64,000 bases of DNA, taken from contig NC_045144.1 of the NCBI RefSeq assembly GCF_008831285.2, positions 1,240,001 through 1,304,000 on the forward strand, written 5' to 3'. This DNA is from Nymphaea colorata (taxonomy: Eukaryota > Streptophyta > Magnoliopsida > Nymphaeales > Nymphaeaceae). Numbering within the stretch: the stretch's first letter is position 1; every line of letters begins with the position of its first letter. Below, in pieces: positions 11,441 through 23,641 of this stretch. Under the pieces are notes generated by a model that searched no databases, had not been told where the DNA came from, and saw nothing but the letters and a program-made list of their open reading frames with translations. The position numbers were made by a program, and so were the translations under genes.

Positions 11441-12054
11441 CTCTTCCTCTCGCAGAAGCTCTCCCGCAATGCAGCTGCTCATTCTCGTAGTGCATGTCTG
11501 CATCAGCTCCTCTTCCGCATCTCTGTCGAGGTAAGGCGCAGGCTTGCCCCTTTCTATCCGTTTCATTCTCACGTCTGCCTGTGTTTCCTGTCTGCCTTTC
11601 CCCAAATCGCAGCCCTAGTCGTCTTCTTCACCCGGGTCGTTTGAGATATGCTCTATCTTTGAAAAAGTAGATGATATTTGTTTCTAAGCCCAACTGATTG
11701 AGTCATTGAATATCATACGGTGGCCAAAATTTATTGGATCTTTGTTGCCTTTTCTGTATTTGAGGAACATTGTGATCACCATCCTCATTAGCTTGCTCAC
11801 ACAGGACGGTAAGGGTTCTCCTTGAGATTCAGACAAATCGCCGATTTGCAGAGGCAGACCCCAGCTATGCATCCGGCTGCCCTCCTCTTTCCAAACCCTC
11901 TCCTCTTTTAAGTCTGCCCACTTCCATTTCCTTCGTATTAAAACATGTCATATCATATCATAGAGCTCTTGGCTCCCTTCACTTTGAACCCCACATAGGA
12001 TTTGCCCAAGTTTCATATAATAATAGGTAACTGAATTATGAGGATAGTTAATTT

Positions 12055-12403
12055 TGTTGGAGAGCGTGTGCTGAAGGCTTCACTGGTTGTGACCCTTCAT
12101 TCCAAAACTTCTTCACCATGCACCTCTTTATTTCGCACATATTCAAGAGCCAGAGCGGTTTCAATAGTTGAAAAATTTTTGGGGATCAGTCCCTGCTCAC
12201 CTTCAATGTTTAGCACCTGTGTTCGTGTCCATTGATGGTAGCCGTTAGCCAAAGTGATTATCCATCTTCATTCTTTATTCTTCATTCTTCTCTCGTTGTG
12301 TATCATGACAAGAACCGATAAGCATCTGACCGGTTTATATCTACGTGTGAGCTTGTGCATGTGAATCTAGATTCTTTCAACAAACAATTGGTAGCAGAGC
12401 CGG
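12055..12403 (+). repeat. LTR-like element with primer-binding-like site, copy 2
   Basis: The segment runs from TGTTGGAGAGCG (12,055) to CAACAAACA (12,386), followed by ATTGGTAGCAGAGCCGG. The inverted ends TGTTG/CAACA and the near-match to an initiator tRNA-Met primer site fit an LTR of about 330 bp. No polyprotein follows. Copies at 1-231 (end only), 28,462-28,590 (5' truncated) and 32,260-32,580 agree. Confidence 0.4.
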
Positions 12404-12843
12404 TTAATGCCCTATATCAGGTCTTCTTTGTTTGGAACCGTACGAGAGACCAGTAGATATCTGTCCACCGTACAGATCAACGACGGCATCTAACCAGCAG
12501 TCTCCCCCACATAGGGGATCTCTCTTTTTGTCCCCTTAAGCACCTTTCTTTTATTAGAGACCTCATTGAAGCAGTAAATATGGTTAAACTGATGATAGAA
12601 AGATGATTCCTAGTTGTCTTCTTTCTGCTCCTCTTCCCTTTAATGATTATTAAATTGTCTCTCTTAATCTTTAAATACTGAAACCCCACCAATTGATCAC
12701 AATTTTTTTTGAAAATATAAAAAGCTATTGACCCACAGATCTCTTCTCACAGCGTTTCTCTACTGTGACTCCGTTGTTAGGTACTGGAAAGGCTCAATCA
12801 CTAGCATTTGCTCCAGTAGCAGATTTTCATATCCGAAAGGGCA

Positions 12844-12845
<2 letters not shown>

Positions 12846-12879
<34 letters not shown>
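12846..12879. repeat. (TA)n microsatellite
   Basis: A pure TA run of about 17 units. Copy 3 has a shorter interrupted run at 29,050-29,070 and copy 4 one at 33,044-33,070. Copy 1 lacks the tract at the equivalent place (about 690), where a deletion joins the flanks. Confidence 0.9.
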
Positions 12880-12882
<3 letters not shown>

Positions 12883-14259
12883 TCATACATACAAATATTT
12901 GAATATGTTAATGTGAAAATAAAGAAACATTGAAGGGCTGATGTGGGCAGTTCATATGTGGCTCCGTCAGTGATTTGCATTCAGTTTCAATCAGTATAAA
13001 TGGTTTTTCAGTCTTTGCTCCTGGATCTCCTTCTAATGCATTTGTTTTGCGATATTACGACTTGTTTGATGCTCTTTTAAAAATTTTGAAATTTTAATTA
13101 GAAAGCCGTTTTTATATTGAAATGTTAACGTAAATACAGTAAAATACTATTGGCTTGTATGATCAAAGTATCAAAATAAAAAAGGCTGCATATTGTTAAA
13201 GTCAATGCATTATAGCAGATGTGATCATCTTGCTATCAAAATTGTTGCTGTCAGCCTGTGACCTATTGGTCACAGCGACACCTTCTAGCTATGAACTAGC
13301 GTGCTTTGGAAAAGGGTCTGCTTACAACATGGACGTTATATGAATAACGGACCTTCCTACGTTGTCGCTTTTTTTTGTTGGCTGCTAAATACCTTCATCT
13401 GTTTAGTTATATTTGGGCCTGTCTATTGTACTTCCTAGCATTAATGACATTATTGGCTTTCAAATCATATGGTTTCTTCTCCTATCCTTGACTAGTTCTA
13501 AATATTGCTTAGATCTTTCCTATAATTCTGCTTTTCTTGTATTTGCAGTTATGACTTGTGACCTAATTCTGCTGATGGCGGGTCAAATTTGTCGTGAGAA
13601 AGGGAAGGCTCAATGAGGCAGCGCATTGTTGTAGACAGGCTTTAGCAGTCGTTATCGGGTATGCATTTTTTTCCTTTTTTTCTTTCTTTCCTTCTTAATT
13701 GGTGGACTGCACTTGTCTAAGACAGACTTATTGTCAAAAAAATGTTTCCCCTTAATGCAGCACCAATTAATTGTCATGGTAACCTTTGGGAATACGGTGA
13801 AGGTTGATGGTCCATTAAAAGAAGTGAGTTACTCTGTTCTTTGAAGAGGAAATCTGTTTTCTATAAATTCTGTAGAATAACATAGTGTGATTTCTCCTTT
13901 GTATTTGTATTATTCGTGCCCTGTGTGATTGAGTGTTGTATATTCATCTTTGGTGCAAGCATTTTGTGTTTTGATCTTCTTGCATGTGATTATAGTTTTC
14001 TGAATTTTGTGGGTTTTTTACTGACCTTTAATAGTTTAATTAGGAAAAATTGTTTTTGAGAACTTTTATTTTGTTCTACTTTGTACAGAAATTGGGAAGA
14101 ATAAAAAAATACCAAAATTGTTCAAAAAATTCTGAATTTTGGTTTTCTAAAATCCTCTACTTCTAGAGTAAAAAAATTCTTAGTTTTCATATCGGTTCTT
14201 TACAATATAACGTCTTTTTAACCCAGATTTGTGAACCTGTCAGAAGTCGAAAAGTCTGC

Positions 14260-15590
14260 CTCTTACTCTGTCTACCCATCTTGTTTTGCATTCACCCATC
14301 TCTTTAGGGAGTAGAGTTCATGCCTCCTCGTGATATACCATTTGATGTCAAGAACATTTGTAAAGTAAAATAATTTTTAATTTTCTTTAAAAACATTTTA
14401 AAAATGTCTTCGCTCATAATGATATGTCTTTGCTTTACTCTTAGTATCTTCTCGAGTAGGAGAAACTTTCAAGTTTTTGTTGTCAAGCAATGGAAGAGGA
14501 AAGCTGAAAAAATCCTGGATCTGAACAGTAAGGAAAACTCCTACGAAGCTGAGAAAGTTAAGACTAGGAAATGCTATTGACTCTGGTGTTCAAACTTTTG
14601 CAAGGATTTAACATGAATATATACTGAGAGAGAAGCCACAATGCTTTGTAAGATCTTGGCAGGTAGCAAAATGAGTGTTGAGAGATGGGCTCGGGGCTTG
14701 TGTAGTTGTTCCTCTGAGTCAGTAATCAAGAGTACCGGGTAGGCATAAAGCTGATTTATGTCTATTTTGTGAAAATAATGACTTACAAACCTTTGCCTCG
14801 TCGAAAACCCGTAAGGTGAAGCGGGTTGGACACATGACAAAGCTACACATAACCACCAAAGCGGTGGAGCTTCGTAGTAGCCTTTGAGGTGGTGAGGTAT
14901 TCCCTTGAAGGTGAAGGTCGGCCTGAAAAAAAAAATCAAAGAAAAAAAAATAGCAAAAAGCTAAATGCAAAAGAAAGAAAAACAAAAAAACTAAGAAAAA
15001 AAAAACAAAAGGTGCCTGCCAAGATATGAAAGACATGAAGGTTGAACTCGCAGGAATTGAATGTAACGATCTTTTGTGGATGTGCGAATTTGGGTCAATA
15101 TCTGCTCCTTTTTTTTATTACTAAGATGTCGAGGATGATTCCTTTATGTTCACATTTTGGAAATTGAAAGATATCCCTTCTAGAGGTTCGACGACATTGA
15201 TGTGAAATGAATCCTAATCCTTGTATGGTGCTATGGATAAGTGAATGACATATTACTTGCACAACACGAGCACTCAAGCTTATGAGTTAAAGTGATAATT
15301 TTGAACTATTTCAAAGTCAAAACTTGACATCTTTTGTTATATTTCGAGGTTTTCTTGGCATAAGAGGAACTAACCAATCCCCTTTGGTCTTGAAAGGTGT
15401 TTGCCATTTCATTAACAAACTACTAGTCCATTCATGGAATAGATGGAACTCTTCAAACCTAGTCCACTTATGCTGAATGTGACAATTTGTCCATCTTTTC
15501 CTTTGTCTTAGGAGAGGCACATCATTTGGGAACCTGACCCATAATTCCATCTTAACCGAGTGTCTTCAACCCGTTGAAATGTCTTTATCC
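14260..15590. repeat. Dispersed repeat family R, copy 2
   Basis: Near-identical to 2,080-3,430. It keeps about 110 bp at 14,363-14,455 that copies 1 and 4 have lost; the diverged copies at 25.6 and 53.35 kb also keep it, so this is the ancestral state. Minus-strand open stretches (14,574-15,036, 15,317-15,550) have no recognised domain. The 3' part of R forms the start of the 1.5-kb tandem unit that follows. Confidence 0.6.
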
Positions 15591-16152
15591 TATTTTTCAA
15601 TGACATAACCTAGACTTAGGGTTGAGGCTATCATGGAAGATCTCTTATCTGTTTTCAAAAGAACTGGTCGATTTTGAACTGCGACGTTTTTGAAAAGTTC
15701 TATCCTTTGAAGTTGAATGAATTTTGTTCTTGGCTTCATCTAATATTTGTCTTGGCTTGCAATACATGGTTTTGCAAAATGAGGTGGAGTTATTCTTCAT
15801 CGCCACCAACTACCCACCCATGCCTTTGCTTCGACATTTGGGTCCTTTATGGTTGCGGACCAGGTTAGTATTCAGTTTCTTCTTGTGTCATGTTAGTTGA
15901 GTGTTATGGATATTTATCATATTTTGAATAATATGTGTTTTGTTTATCCATAAATGAGGGCAGTATTCAGCATTGGGGAAACTGTGGCTTATGGTCCCAC
16001 TGTTCAAATGTGCGTATATTGTGTTTTTATTTTCAGAGCTAACATGTCAATTCATACAGTTAAAAGCATGCTTTGTTTTTGTGCTCGTAGCTAAATCTTA
16101 GTTATGAGATCTAATTGCAGGACTTGCCTTTGGTTGCTCAATTTTATTGCAG

Positions 16153-16299
16153 GTGGGACATTTGCATTGTACTCACTGATATGCAAGCATGTAAAGCTCT
16201 GTCTTCTTCCAAACCAATTTTCATCTGATGCTCGTATCAAGTTCAACTAAAGGTGCCACCTCCACAGCTTGAGATGTCAATAATGATTAAAGAAAGGAG
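16153..16299 (+). pseudogene. KUP/HAK exon fragment, copy 2 unit 1
   Basis: The clearest copy of the exon: acceptor TTGCAG, then GGTFALYSLICKHVKLC and LLPNQFSSDARIKF, frameshift near 16,245, then LKVPPPQLEMSIMIKER in the next frame and donor GTATGT. It matches the KUP/HAK segment just after the first conserved membrane region. Only this exon is present. Confidence 0.85.
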
Positions 16300-17700
16300 G
16301 TATGTAAGCTTCATTGTCACTGAAAAGGATGTTCTCGTTTGTTCTTGTTGGTACTTCACAGAAGTGTCCACTATCTTTTGATGTCATTGTTGAACGTCTC
16401 CAAGATAGTAAGGGTTCAACTAGATATAGGATTTTAATGCTACTATGTTACTATGTTCTAATTTCAGTTTGTTTTTGACTTTTTTTATGGAACAGGCAAT
16501 TGCTTTATAGATTACCACAATTATGGTGTGCCTATGAATTATTTTTTCCTCCAAAATATTTCACACATTTGATGTAGAAGGTTTGCAGTCATATGGATTC
16601 AAGCTGGACTTTGGCAAGTTCTTGTATGAAAACCCCTGTATTATAACAATTTTTTTTTCCTTGTACAATTTTTTTTTTCCTTGTCGAGAATGATTCCTTT
16701 ATGGTCACATTTTGGAAATTGAAAGATATCCCTTCTAGAGGTTCGACGACATTGATGCGAAATGAATCCTAATCCTTGTATGGTACTATGGATAAGCGAA
16801 TGACATATTACTTGCACAACACGAGCACTCAAGCTTATGAGTTAAAGTGATAATTTTGAACTATTTCAAAGTCAAAATTTGACATCTTTTGTTATATTTC
16901 GAGGTTTTCTTTCCATAAGAGGAACTAACCAATCCCCTTTGGTCTTGAAAGGTGTTTGCCATTTCATTAACAAACTACTAGTCCATTCATGGAACAGATG
17001 GAACTCTTCAAACCTAGTCCACTTATGCTGAATGTGACAATTTGTGCATCTTTTCCTTTGTCTTAGGAGAGGCACATCATTTGGGAACCTGACCCATAAT
17101 TCCATCTTAACTGAGTGTCTTCAACCCGTTGAAATGTCTTTATCCTGTTTTTCAATGACATAACCTAGACTTAGGATTGAGGCTATCATGGAAGATCTCT
17201 TATCTGTTTTCAAAAGAACTGGTCGATTTTGAACTGTGACGTTTTTGAAAAGTTCTATCCTTTGAAGTTGCATGATTTTGTTTTTGGCTTCATCTAATAT
17301 TTGTCTTGGCTTGCAATACATGGTTTTGCAAAATGAGGTGGAGTTATTCTTCATCGCCACCAACTACCCACCCATGCCTTTGCTTCGACATTTGGGTCCT
17401 TTATGGTTGCGGACCAGGTTAGTATTCAGTTTCTTCTTGTGTCATGTTAGTTGAGTGTTATGGATATTTATCATATTTTGACTAATATGTGTTTTGTTTA
17501 TCCATAAATGAGGGCAGTATTCAGCATTGGGGAAAGTGTGGCTTATGGTCCCACTGTTCAAATGTGCGTATATTGTGTTTTTATTTTCAGAGCTAACATG
17601 TCAATTCATACAGTTAAAAGCATGCTTTCTTTTTGTGCTCGTAGCTAAATCTTAGTTATGAGATCTAATTGCAGGACTTGCCTTTGGTTGCTCAATTTTA

Positions 17701-17821
17701 ATATGCAAGCATGTAAAGCTCTGTCTTCTTCCAAACCAATTTTCATCTGATGCTCGTATCAAGTTCAACTAAAGGTGCCACCTCCACAGCTTGAGATGTC
17801 AATAATGATTAAAGAAAGGAG
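17701..17821 (+). pseudogene. KUP/HAK exon fragment, copy 2 unit 2 (5' deleted)
   Basis: Same exon as in unit 1, but a 33-bp deletion removes the acceptor and the GGTFALYS codons, joining CTCAATTTTA directly to ATATGCAAGC. The rest, including the shared frameshift, is unchanged. Confidence 0.8.
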
Positions 17822-19167
17822 GTATGTAAGCTTCATTGTCACTGAAAAGGATGTTCTCGTTTGTTCTTGTTGGTACTTCACAGAAGTGTCCACTATCTTT
17901 TGATGTCATTGTTGAACGTCTCCAAGATAGTAAGGGTTCAACTAGATATAGGATTTTAATGCTACTACGTTACTATGTTCTAATTTCAGTTTGTTTTTGA
18001 CTTTTTTATGGAACAGGCAATTGCTTTATAGATTACCACAATTATGGTGTGCCTATGAATTATTTTTTCCTCCAAAATATTTCACACATTTGATGTAGAA
18101 GGTTTGCAGTCATATGGATTCAAGCTGGACTTTGGCAAGTTCTTGTATGAAAACCCCTGTATTATAACAATTTTTTTTTCCTTGTACAATTTTTTTTTCC
18201 TTGTCGAGAATGATTCCTTTATGGTCACATTTTGGAAATTGAAAGATATCCCTTCTAGAGGTTCGACGACATTGATGCGAAATGAATCCTAATCCTTGTA
18301 TGGTACTATGGATAAGCGAATGACATATTACTTGCACAACACGAGCACTCAAGCTTATGAGTTAAAGTGATAATTTTGAACTATTTCAAAGTCAAAATTT
18401 GACATCTTTTGTTATATTTCGAGGTTTTCTTTCCATAAGAGGAACTAACCAATCCCCTTTGGTCTTGAAAGGTGTTTGCCATTTCATTAACAAACTACTA
18501 GTCCATTCATGGAATAGATGGAACTCTTCAAACCTAGTCCACTTATGCTGAATGTGACAATTTGTCCATCTTTTCCTTTGTCGTAGGAGAGGCACATCAT
18601 TTGGGAACCTGACCCATAATTCCATCTTAACTGAGTGTCTTCAACCCGTTGAAATGTCTTTATCCTGTTTTTCAATGACATAACCTAGACTTAGGGTTGA
18701 GGCTATCATGGAAGATCTCTTATCTGTTTTCAAAAGAACTGGTCGATTTTGAACTGTGACGTTTTTGAAAAGTTCTATCCTTTGAAGTTGCATGATTTTT
18801 GTTTTTGGCTTCATCTAATATTTGTCTTGGCTTGCAATACATGGTTTTGCAAAATGAGGTGGAGTTATTCTTCATCGCCACCAACTACCCACCCATGCCT
18901 TTGCTTCGACATTTGGGTCCTTTATGGTTGCGGACCAGGTTAGTATTCAGTTTCTTCTTGTGTCATGTTAGTTGAGTGTTATGGATATTTATCATGCTTT
19001 TGTTTATGGTCCCACTGTTCAAATGTGCGTATATTGTGTTTTTATTTTCAGAGCTAACATGTCAATTCATACAGTTAAAAGCATGCTTTCTTTTTGTGCT
19101 CGTAGCTAAATCTTAGTTATGAGATCTAATTGCAGGACTTGCCTTTGGTTGCTCAATTGTATTGCAG

Positions 19168-19314
19168 GTGGGACATTTGCATTGTACTCACGGAAATGCA
19201 AGCATGTAAAGCTCTGTCTTCTTCCAAACCAATTGTCATATGACGCTTGTATCAAGTTCAACTGAAGGTGGCACCTCCACAGCTTGGGTTGTCAATAACG
19301 ATTAAAGAAAGGAA
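19168..19314 (+). pseudogene. KUP/HAK exon fragment, copy 2 unit 3 (copy 1/4 type)
   Basis: This 147-bp exon carries the bases that mark copies 1 and 4 (CTCACGGA, AACTGAAGGTGGCACC, GTTGTCAATAACG), not those of units 1 and 2 of its own tandem array. The common frameshift is present. The switch in sequence type lies just upstream, between about 19,000 and 19,180. Confidence 0.85.
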
Positions 19315-19676
19315 GTATGTAAGCTTCCTTGTCACTGAAAAAGGATGTTCTCGTGTTTCTTCTTGTTGGTAACATTAGTGTCCACTGTCTTTTGATGTCA
19401 TTCATTGTTGAATTTCTCCCAACTAGTTTTCATATAGGTTTTTAATGTCATTATGTTACTATGTTTTAATTTCACATTGTTTTTGACTTTTGTTTTTTAT
19501 GGAACAGGCGATTGCTTTAGAGATTACCACAATTATGATGTGCCTATAAATTATTTTTTCCTCCAAAATATTTCACACATTTGATGTAGAAGGTTTGCAG
19601 TCATATGGGTTCAAGCTGGACTTTAGGCAAGTTCTTGTAAGAAAACCTGTATTATAACATTATTTTTTTCCTTGTA

Positions 19677-20343
19677 CACGTGAAAATCTAATTATGAAGG
19701 AAAAGGAAGAAATTGAAGAAACATGACAAAGTGACTTAAAGTAGAAGAGACCATATGGAATGCACTAATGATATGTGCCTCATAGAGGGAGTTACTTATG
19801 CAAGTTTTTTGTCCATGCAGTTGATTGCCATTTCTCTTTTCTTAGCTGCAAAGTCTTTGCAGAAGGGGCTCGCAGTTATTGCATCCGGAAACCCCATGGA
19901 GGATGCTCTGCAGTCCACCTTTGGCACTAATGCTTTTCAAAGTTGCGATTGAAATGCAAAATTGCAATATGGCTTTGCACAAAGTATTCCCAAAGCGGGC
20001 TTTTCTTGTCCTGAAATCTGGTAGCATTTGCATGAGCTTCTTGGCTGTGCTTGGCTGTGACGCGCAGTTACTGTGAGAGTCTCCCAGTCCCTCCTTTGTG
20101 CTTCCATGTTTTGGTGAGAATGGACCTGAGCTATTTTGGCATATGGGCGAAGATCTCATCATTTCACATCTGACCAAGTTTTTTTAACCTGCAGTTTTTC
20201 ATTTCATATCTGTTTTTCTTGTAAGATCATGCTTTAGGCACGCGTGAATTTTTTTTCTTCATTTACGTAGGACAGCATGGTTATGGAGAACATTCACATA
20301 ACATATGTTTGTATGCCGCTGATTGATTTATCCCTTTTTACAG
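19677..20343 (+). other. Type II unit, unresolved exon-like stretch
   Basis: Shared with 38,230-38,914. Around 19,870-20,075 short open segments (AVIASGNPMEDALQSTFGT, then FPKRAFLVLKSGSICMSFL in another frame) look like a decayed exon, with differing frames in copy 4. I cannot assign a family. The rest is intron-like. Confidence 0.4.
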
Positions 20344-20472
20344 GCTGTCCTGAGGGATATACTTGAAAACTTTTTACGAGATGATGTTCATAAGAATTCA
20401 AATGGTCGGATAAGTGGTAACCATCATTCACCTGTTTTTGTTTCAGAACAACTTGATCCATCTTTTTTCATG
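20344..20472 (+). pseudogene. 43-codon unidentified exon, copy 2
   Basis: The block is exactly 129 bp, open in one frame, between acceptor TTTTTACAG and donor GTATGT. It begins AVLRDILENFLRDDVHKN and ends EQLDPSFFM. Copy 4 (38,915-39,043) is equally open, with only two amino-acid differences seen (D to G, N to K). Clean splice borders and an intact frame suggest a captured exon of a real gene, but I do not recognise the protein and find no neighbouring exon that clearly belongs to it. Confidence 0.5.
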
Positions 20473-21612
20473 GTATGTACAGTTGTTTTGCTTCAGCATG
20501 AGTACTCTTGTTTTCATGCCCAAGGAGAATAGAGATGAATGGGACCTGTTAAGTTTAGTACCTATGGGACTTATAGGCCATATGTAAAGGAATTGACCCT
20601 CATATTGCAGATAGGCAGTCAGAGCTGCTTCAGAATTGTGACCTTCCGACTCCATATCAGAGGAGAAGTCTGAAGAATTCCATGGGGTGAGAGAGGAACA
20701 AGCCTGCTGAACCAACAAAATCTTTTTAGTCAGATAATGATTGTTTTCTGTTACAGAGGTCGGTTGTGTTTCCATTCACCTCTGTTTTTGCCTATTTATT
20801 TTCATTCAAATTATAGGGTCTATCGTTTGTCTTCGCAAGAGAGTTTTGGAGTTATAGTGTTTCTTGTTTATTTTACTTTGCTGAGAGTACTTTGTGTTTA
20901 GAATGATTTTGTGTTGTTTTTTCACACTTTTATCTCTCTTTCAGTTCTATTCAAAATTCTTCTGCTCCTGGAGGAACCTAGGCTTCTTTCTTGTTAACAA
21001 TAAGTTACCTGATGAAGTATTGTAAATAAATTATGATTTGCATTGGCTGTCTGTGCCAGTGAAATTTGGCACATTAAAATAAAAGCCAATATGAGTTTCT
21101 GGGTTTACATGTTTGTGGGAGAATCGAAATGAATCGGTATTCAGTTTGCACAATTTGATACATTTGGCCATTTGCCAAGATCAGACAAAAATGAGTGCAC
21201 AATCCAATAGCACAGCACACACTAGTCATCTCAAGGATATAGCAAAGGCAAGGGCTGAAGGTTGGTAGTAGTGATTGGACCACATTAACTCTTACATAAG
21301 TAAACATTTGAAATTAGAGTCACACTTGAATTGGTTGCAAGGGCGGGTTTCATTTTGTTTTACATGTTATTTCTCATCCCATGCCATTTGAATGGAATGC
21401 TGAAGAATATAAAGAACCTGTTATCTTTTGGTGCCTTGCTGTGGATTTTGCTTTTTTACTTTTAGCATTGGAGAAGTAAACACATTGGTGTTCCCATTTG
21501 AATTTGAAGTGACTTTTATCTTGAAAATCATTGGTTTTTAGTAGGGCATTTATTTTCTGTTTTCATGTTTAGCTTTCATTCCCAATGTTTTGAATTGAAT
21601 GGTTAATTGCAG
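20473..21612 (+). other. Type II unit, no gene
   Basis: Intron-like or intergenic sequence shared with 39,044-39,682 and 49,691-50,187. At 21,103-21,107 (ACATG) lies the unoccupied counterpart of the site where the large Copia entered copy 4. Short ORFs on both strands have no domain support. Confidence 0.6.
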
Positions 21613-22064
21613 TCATAATGTATACAACAAGGAGGAAAATTCAGGAAGACAAGGGCGCTGATCCTTCTATGTTTGAGGAGATAGTTGCACGGCTTAAGAA
21701 TTTGAGCTGTGTAACTACTTTAAAGCATAAGTTGAAGTATTCTATTCACCAACAGTAAACATTTCTCACCTTGCTGGCTTTTTCTGACCTTGAGAACACC
21801 AACCAGGAACTGAAAAGTGATATGAAGGATCTGTTCATCAACTCAGTTGTGTAAGGACTTCATGTTTGTTTTATATGCTTGATGAAAGTCTTTTTACAAA
21901 AGGGATTTAATGTCGCTTTAGTGTCTATGTTCTCGGTAGCACTCTTACGCTAATTGATGTTTTCTTTTTCTCATTTTGGGCATTAAAGCCAAATTGACAT
22001 CTATGGGAACCCGAAGGCAGTGGTGATCCATGTTCCTTACAAATTGCGGAAGGCTTTTCTGTAA
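21613..22064 (+). pseudogene. RPS7: Ribosomal protein eS7 (RPS7) gene fragment, copy 2
   Basis: Three exon-like blocks match the N-terminal half of the plant 40S protein eS7. Block 1 (acceptor TTGCAG; ATG at 21,618) reads MYTTRRKIQEDKGADPSMFE. Block 2 (21,770-21,850) reads DLENTNQELKSDMKDLFINS and ends at donor GTAAGG. Block 3 (21,989-22,064) reads IDIYGNPKAVVIHVPYKLRK, then a stop. The normal protein is about 190 residues, so the C-terminal half is missing. The 77 bp between blocks 1 and 2 have no proper GT donor and carry stops. Retained introns mean a DNA-level copy, not a processed pseudogene. Confidence 0.85.
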
Positions 22065-23063
22065 CATGGATTACACAAGAGGAATCAAATGTACAAGTAT
22101 TATGGACTATATGATGCTTCAAATGGTTCTATATGATGTCAATGACATGATTTTTTTTTTGTTTAGGTCCTAGAACTGTTTTTTCAAACGTTTTCTTTTA
22201 TTATCCAACATCAAAGGGGGTGGAACACCCCGTATCTCTAGCCTAACCAGTAACCAATCTCCACTGTGGATCAATCTTCTTCTTGTCTACCCTCCACTGC
22301 ATTCTCATTCTCCTTTTTAACTTTTCTCATTCACCCTCCTCCCCCTTGGCTAGTTTGTGCTTATCTTAATAGCAAAAATGAGCGTCCAAGGGTGGAGGTA
22401 TTCTCAATCATCACCAACTATCCAGCCATGTCTTCAATAACTAGGTCCTTCATGATTTTTTACCAAGTTAGTATTCAATTTCTTCTTGTGTCTTGTTAGT
22501 TGAATGGATGTCTGAGGTATTGTAAATATCCAACATAGGTTAAAGTCATTGGTTTGATTAGTTTTCAGTAGGAGCATATTCAGTTAGATTTTTTTTAATT
22601 TTGTTGAGTTGGGCAAATGTTGGTGTGATTTTATAGTAGTTCAATCTTCTCTTTTATATTATGCTTTAGTGGTTTTCCAGCATAACGCTCGTTGTGTTTA
22701 GTTCTCACTTTCATTGTGTCATGGGTTGTTTAGGAGCTTTGTTGATTTAGTTGTTGGGTTTTCATTTTTCAATGACTTTGCCGGATTCTTTGATAAATGA
22801 AATCTTATCAAGTCTAGTCATGAATATGTGTGTACGTGTGCTATTTCAATGTCTTTCTAGCTGCAGTTATTTTTTTTTTTATGTATTAGAGTTCTTATTT
22901 CAGCCAAGGCCCCCCTTGGATTCTTAAAAGTTTCAATACTTGTGTAACAATGGTTTATGCCCCCTCCATCCTTCCTCACCTGAAAAATAATTTCTGGCTC
23001 CTCCCATGTGCCTATTCATGCATTCAAGTTGATGTTGGGGCTGATAGTTCAAATCCAATAGTG
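22065..23063 (+). other. Type II unit downstream of the eS7 fragment, no gene
   Basis: Shared with 50,640-51,638. A block at 22,385-22,470 is a distant relative of the block at 15,780-15,863 (both contain a VEVFF/VELFF...TNYP reading and are followed by GTTAGTATTCA), so the unit has internal old duplications. I cannot name the protein, if it is one. Confidence 0.5.
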
Positions 23064-23641
23064 AAATTCTAAAAAATATGTAACGTATATACATATATAA
23101 TATGTTGTACTATATATTATTGTGTATATGTTATGTACTGTAATATGTAATGAGTATGTATACTCATAATATTAACATATGTATATTAATATTATATTAA
23201 TTTGTTAACATATATAATATTATATTAAAATATGTATCTATATACACATTATATATCTATACAATATACATGCACATATAATATGTATACATATAACGTT
23301 ATATGTATATATCTTATGTCTACATAGTATAAGTATAACATATACATATATATGGTAAAAATTCTGGAAAATATGTAACTTATGTACATATATAATATGG
23401 TGTACTATATATTATTGTGTATATGTTATGTACAGTAATATGTAATGCATATGTATACTCATACTATTAACATATGTATGTTAATATTATATTAATTTGT
23501 TAACATATATAATATTATATTAAAATATATATCCGTATACACATTATATATCTATACAATATACATGCACAAATAATATGTATAACATATATGTATACAT
23601 ATAACGTTATATGTATATATCTTATGTCTACATAGTATAAC
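23064..23641. repeat. AT-rich dimer of a ~295-bp unit, copy 2
   Basis: AAATTCT(A/G)(A/G)AAAATATGTAAC occurs at 23,064 and 23,359. Each half is made of TATATG/CATATA-rich sequence with the same internal order. The counterpart at 51,639 and 51,941 has a period of about 300 bp. No coding potential; ORFs here are read-through of dinucleotide repeats. Confidence 0.8.

Larger units (their letters stand above)
15128..19676 (+). repeat. Tandem triplication of a 1.5-kb segment
   Basis: The anchor GTCGAG(G/A)ATGATTCC occurs at 15,128, 16,683 and 18,203, giving units of 1,555, 1,520 and about 1,474 bp. Each unit holds the 3' part of R, a conserved exon-like block and the KUP/HAK exon. Units 2 and 3 join the preceding unit through a T-rich stretch ending TTTTTTTTCCTTGT, so the duplications probably arose by slippage or unequal exchange at poly-T. 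Unit 2 lost 33 bp over the exon start (17,700). Unit 3 lost about 70 bp near 18,995, and its last 500 bp switch to copy 1/4-type sequence. Confidence 0.95.

Noticed and set aside
15780-15863. Exon-like block reading VELFFIATNYPPMPLLRHLGP
   Set aside because: Open in some copies and followed by GTTAGT, but frame and residues differ in copies 1 and 4 and I know no matching family; described only as part of the repeat.
15128-19676. Regular 1.5-kb repeats as a possible satellite or CRISPR-like array
   Set aside because: Only three units, very long, plant context; a local triplication explains them fully.
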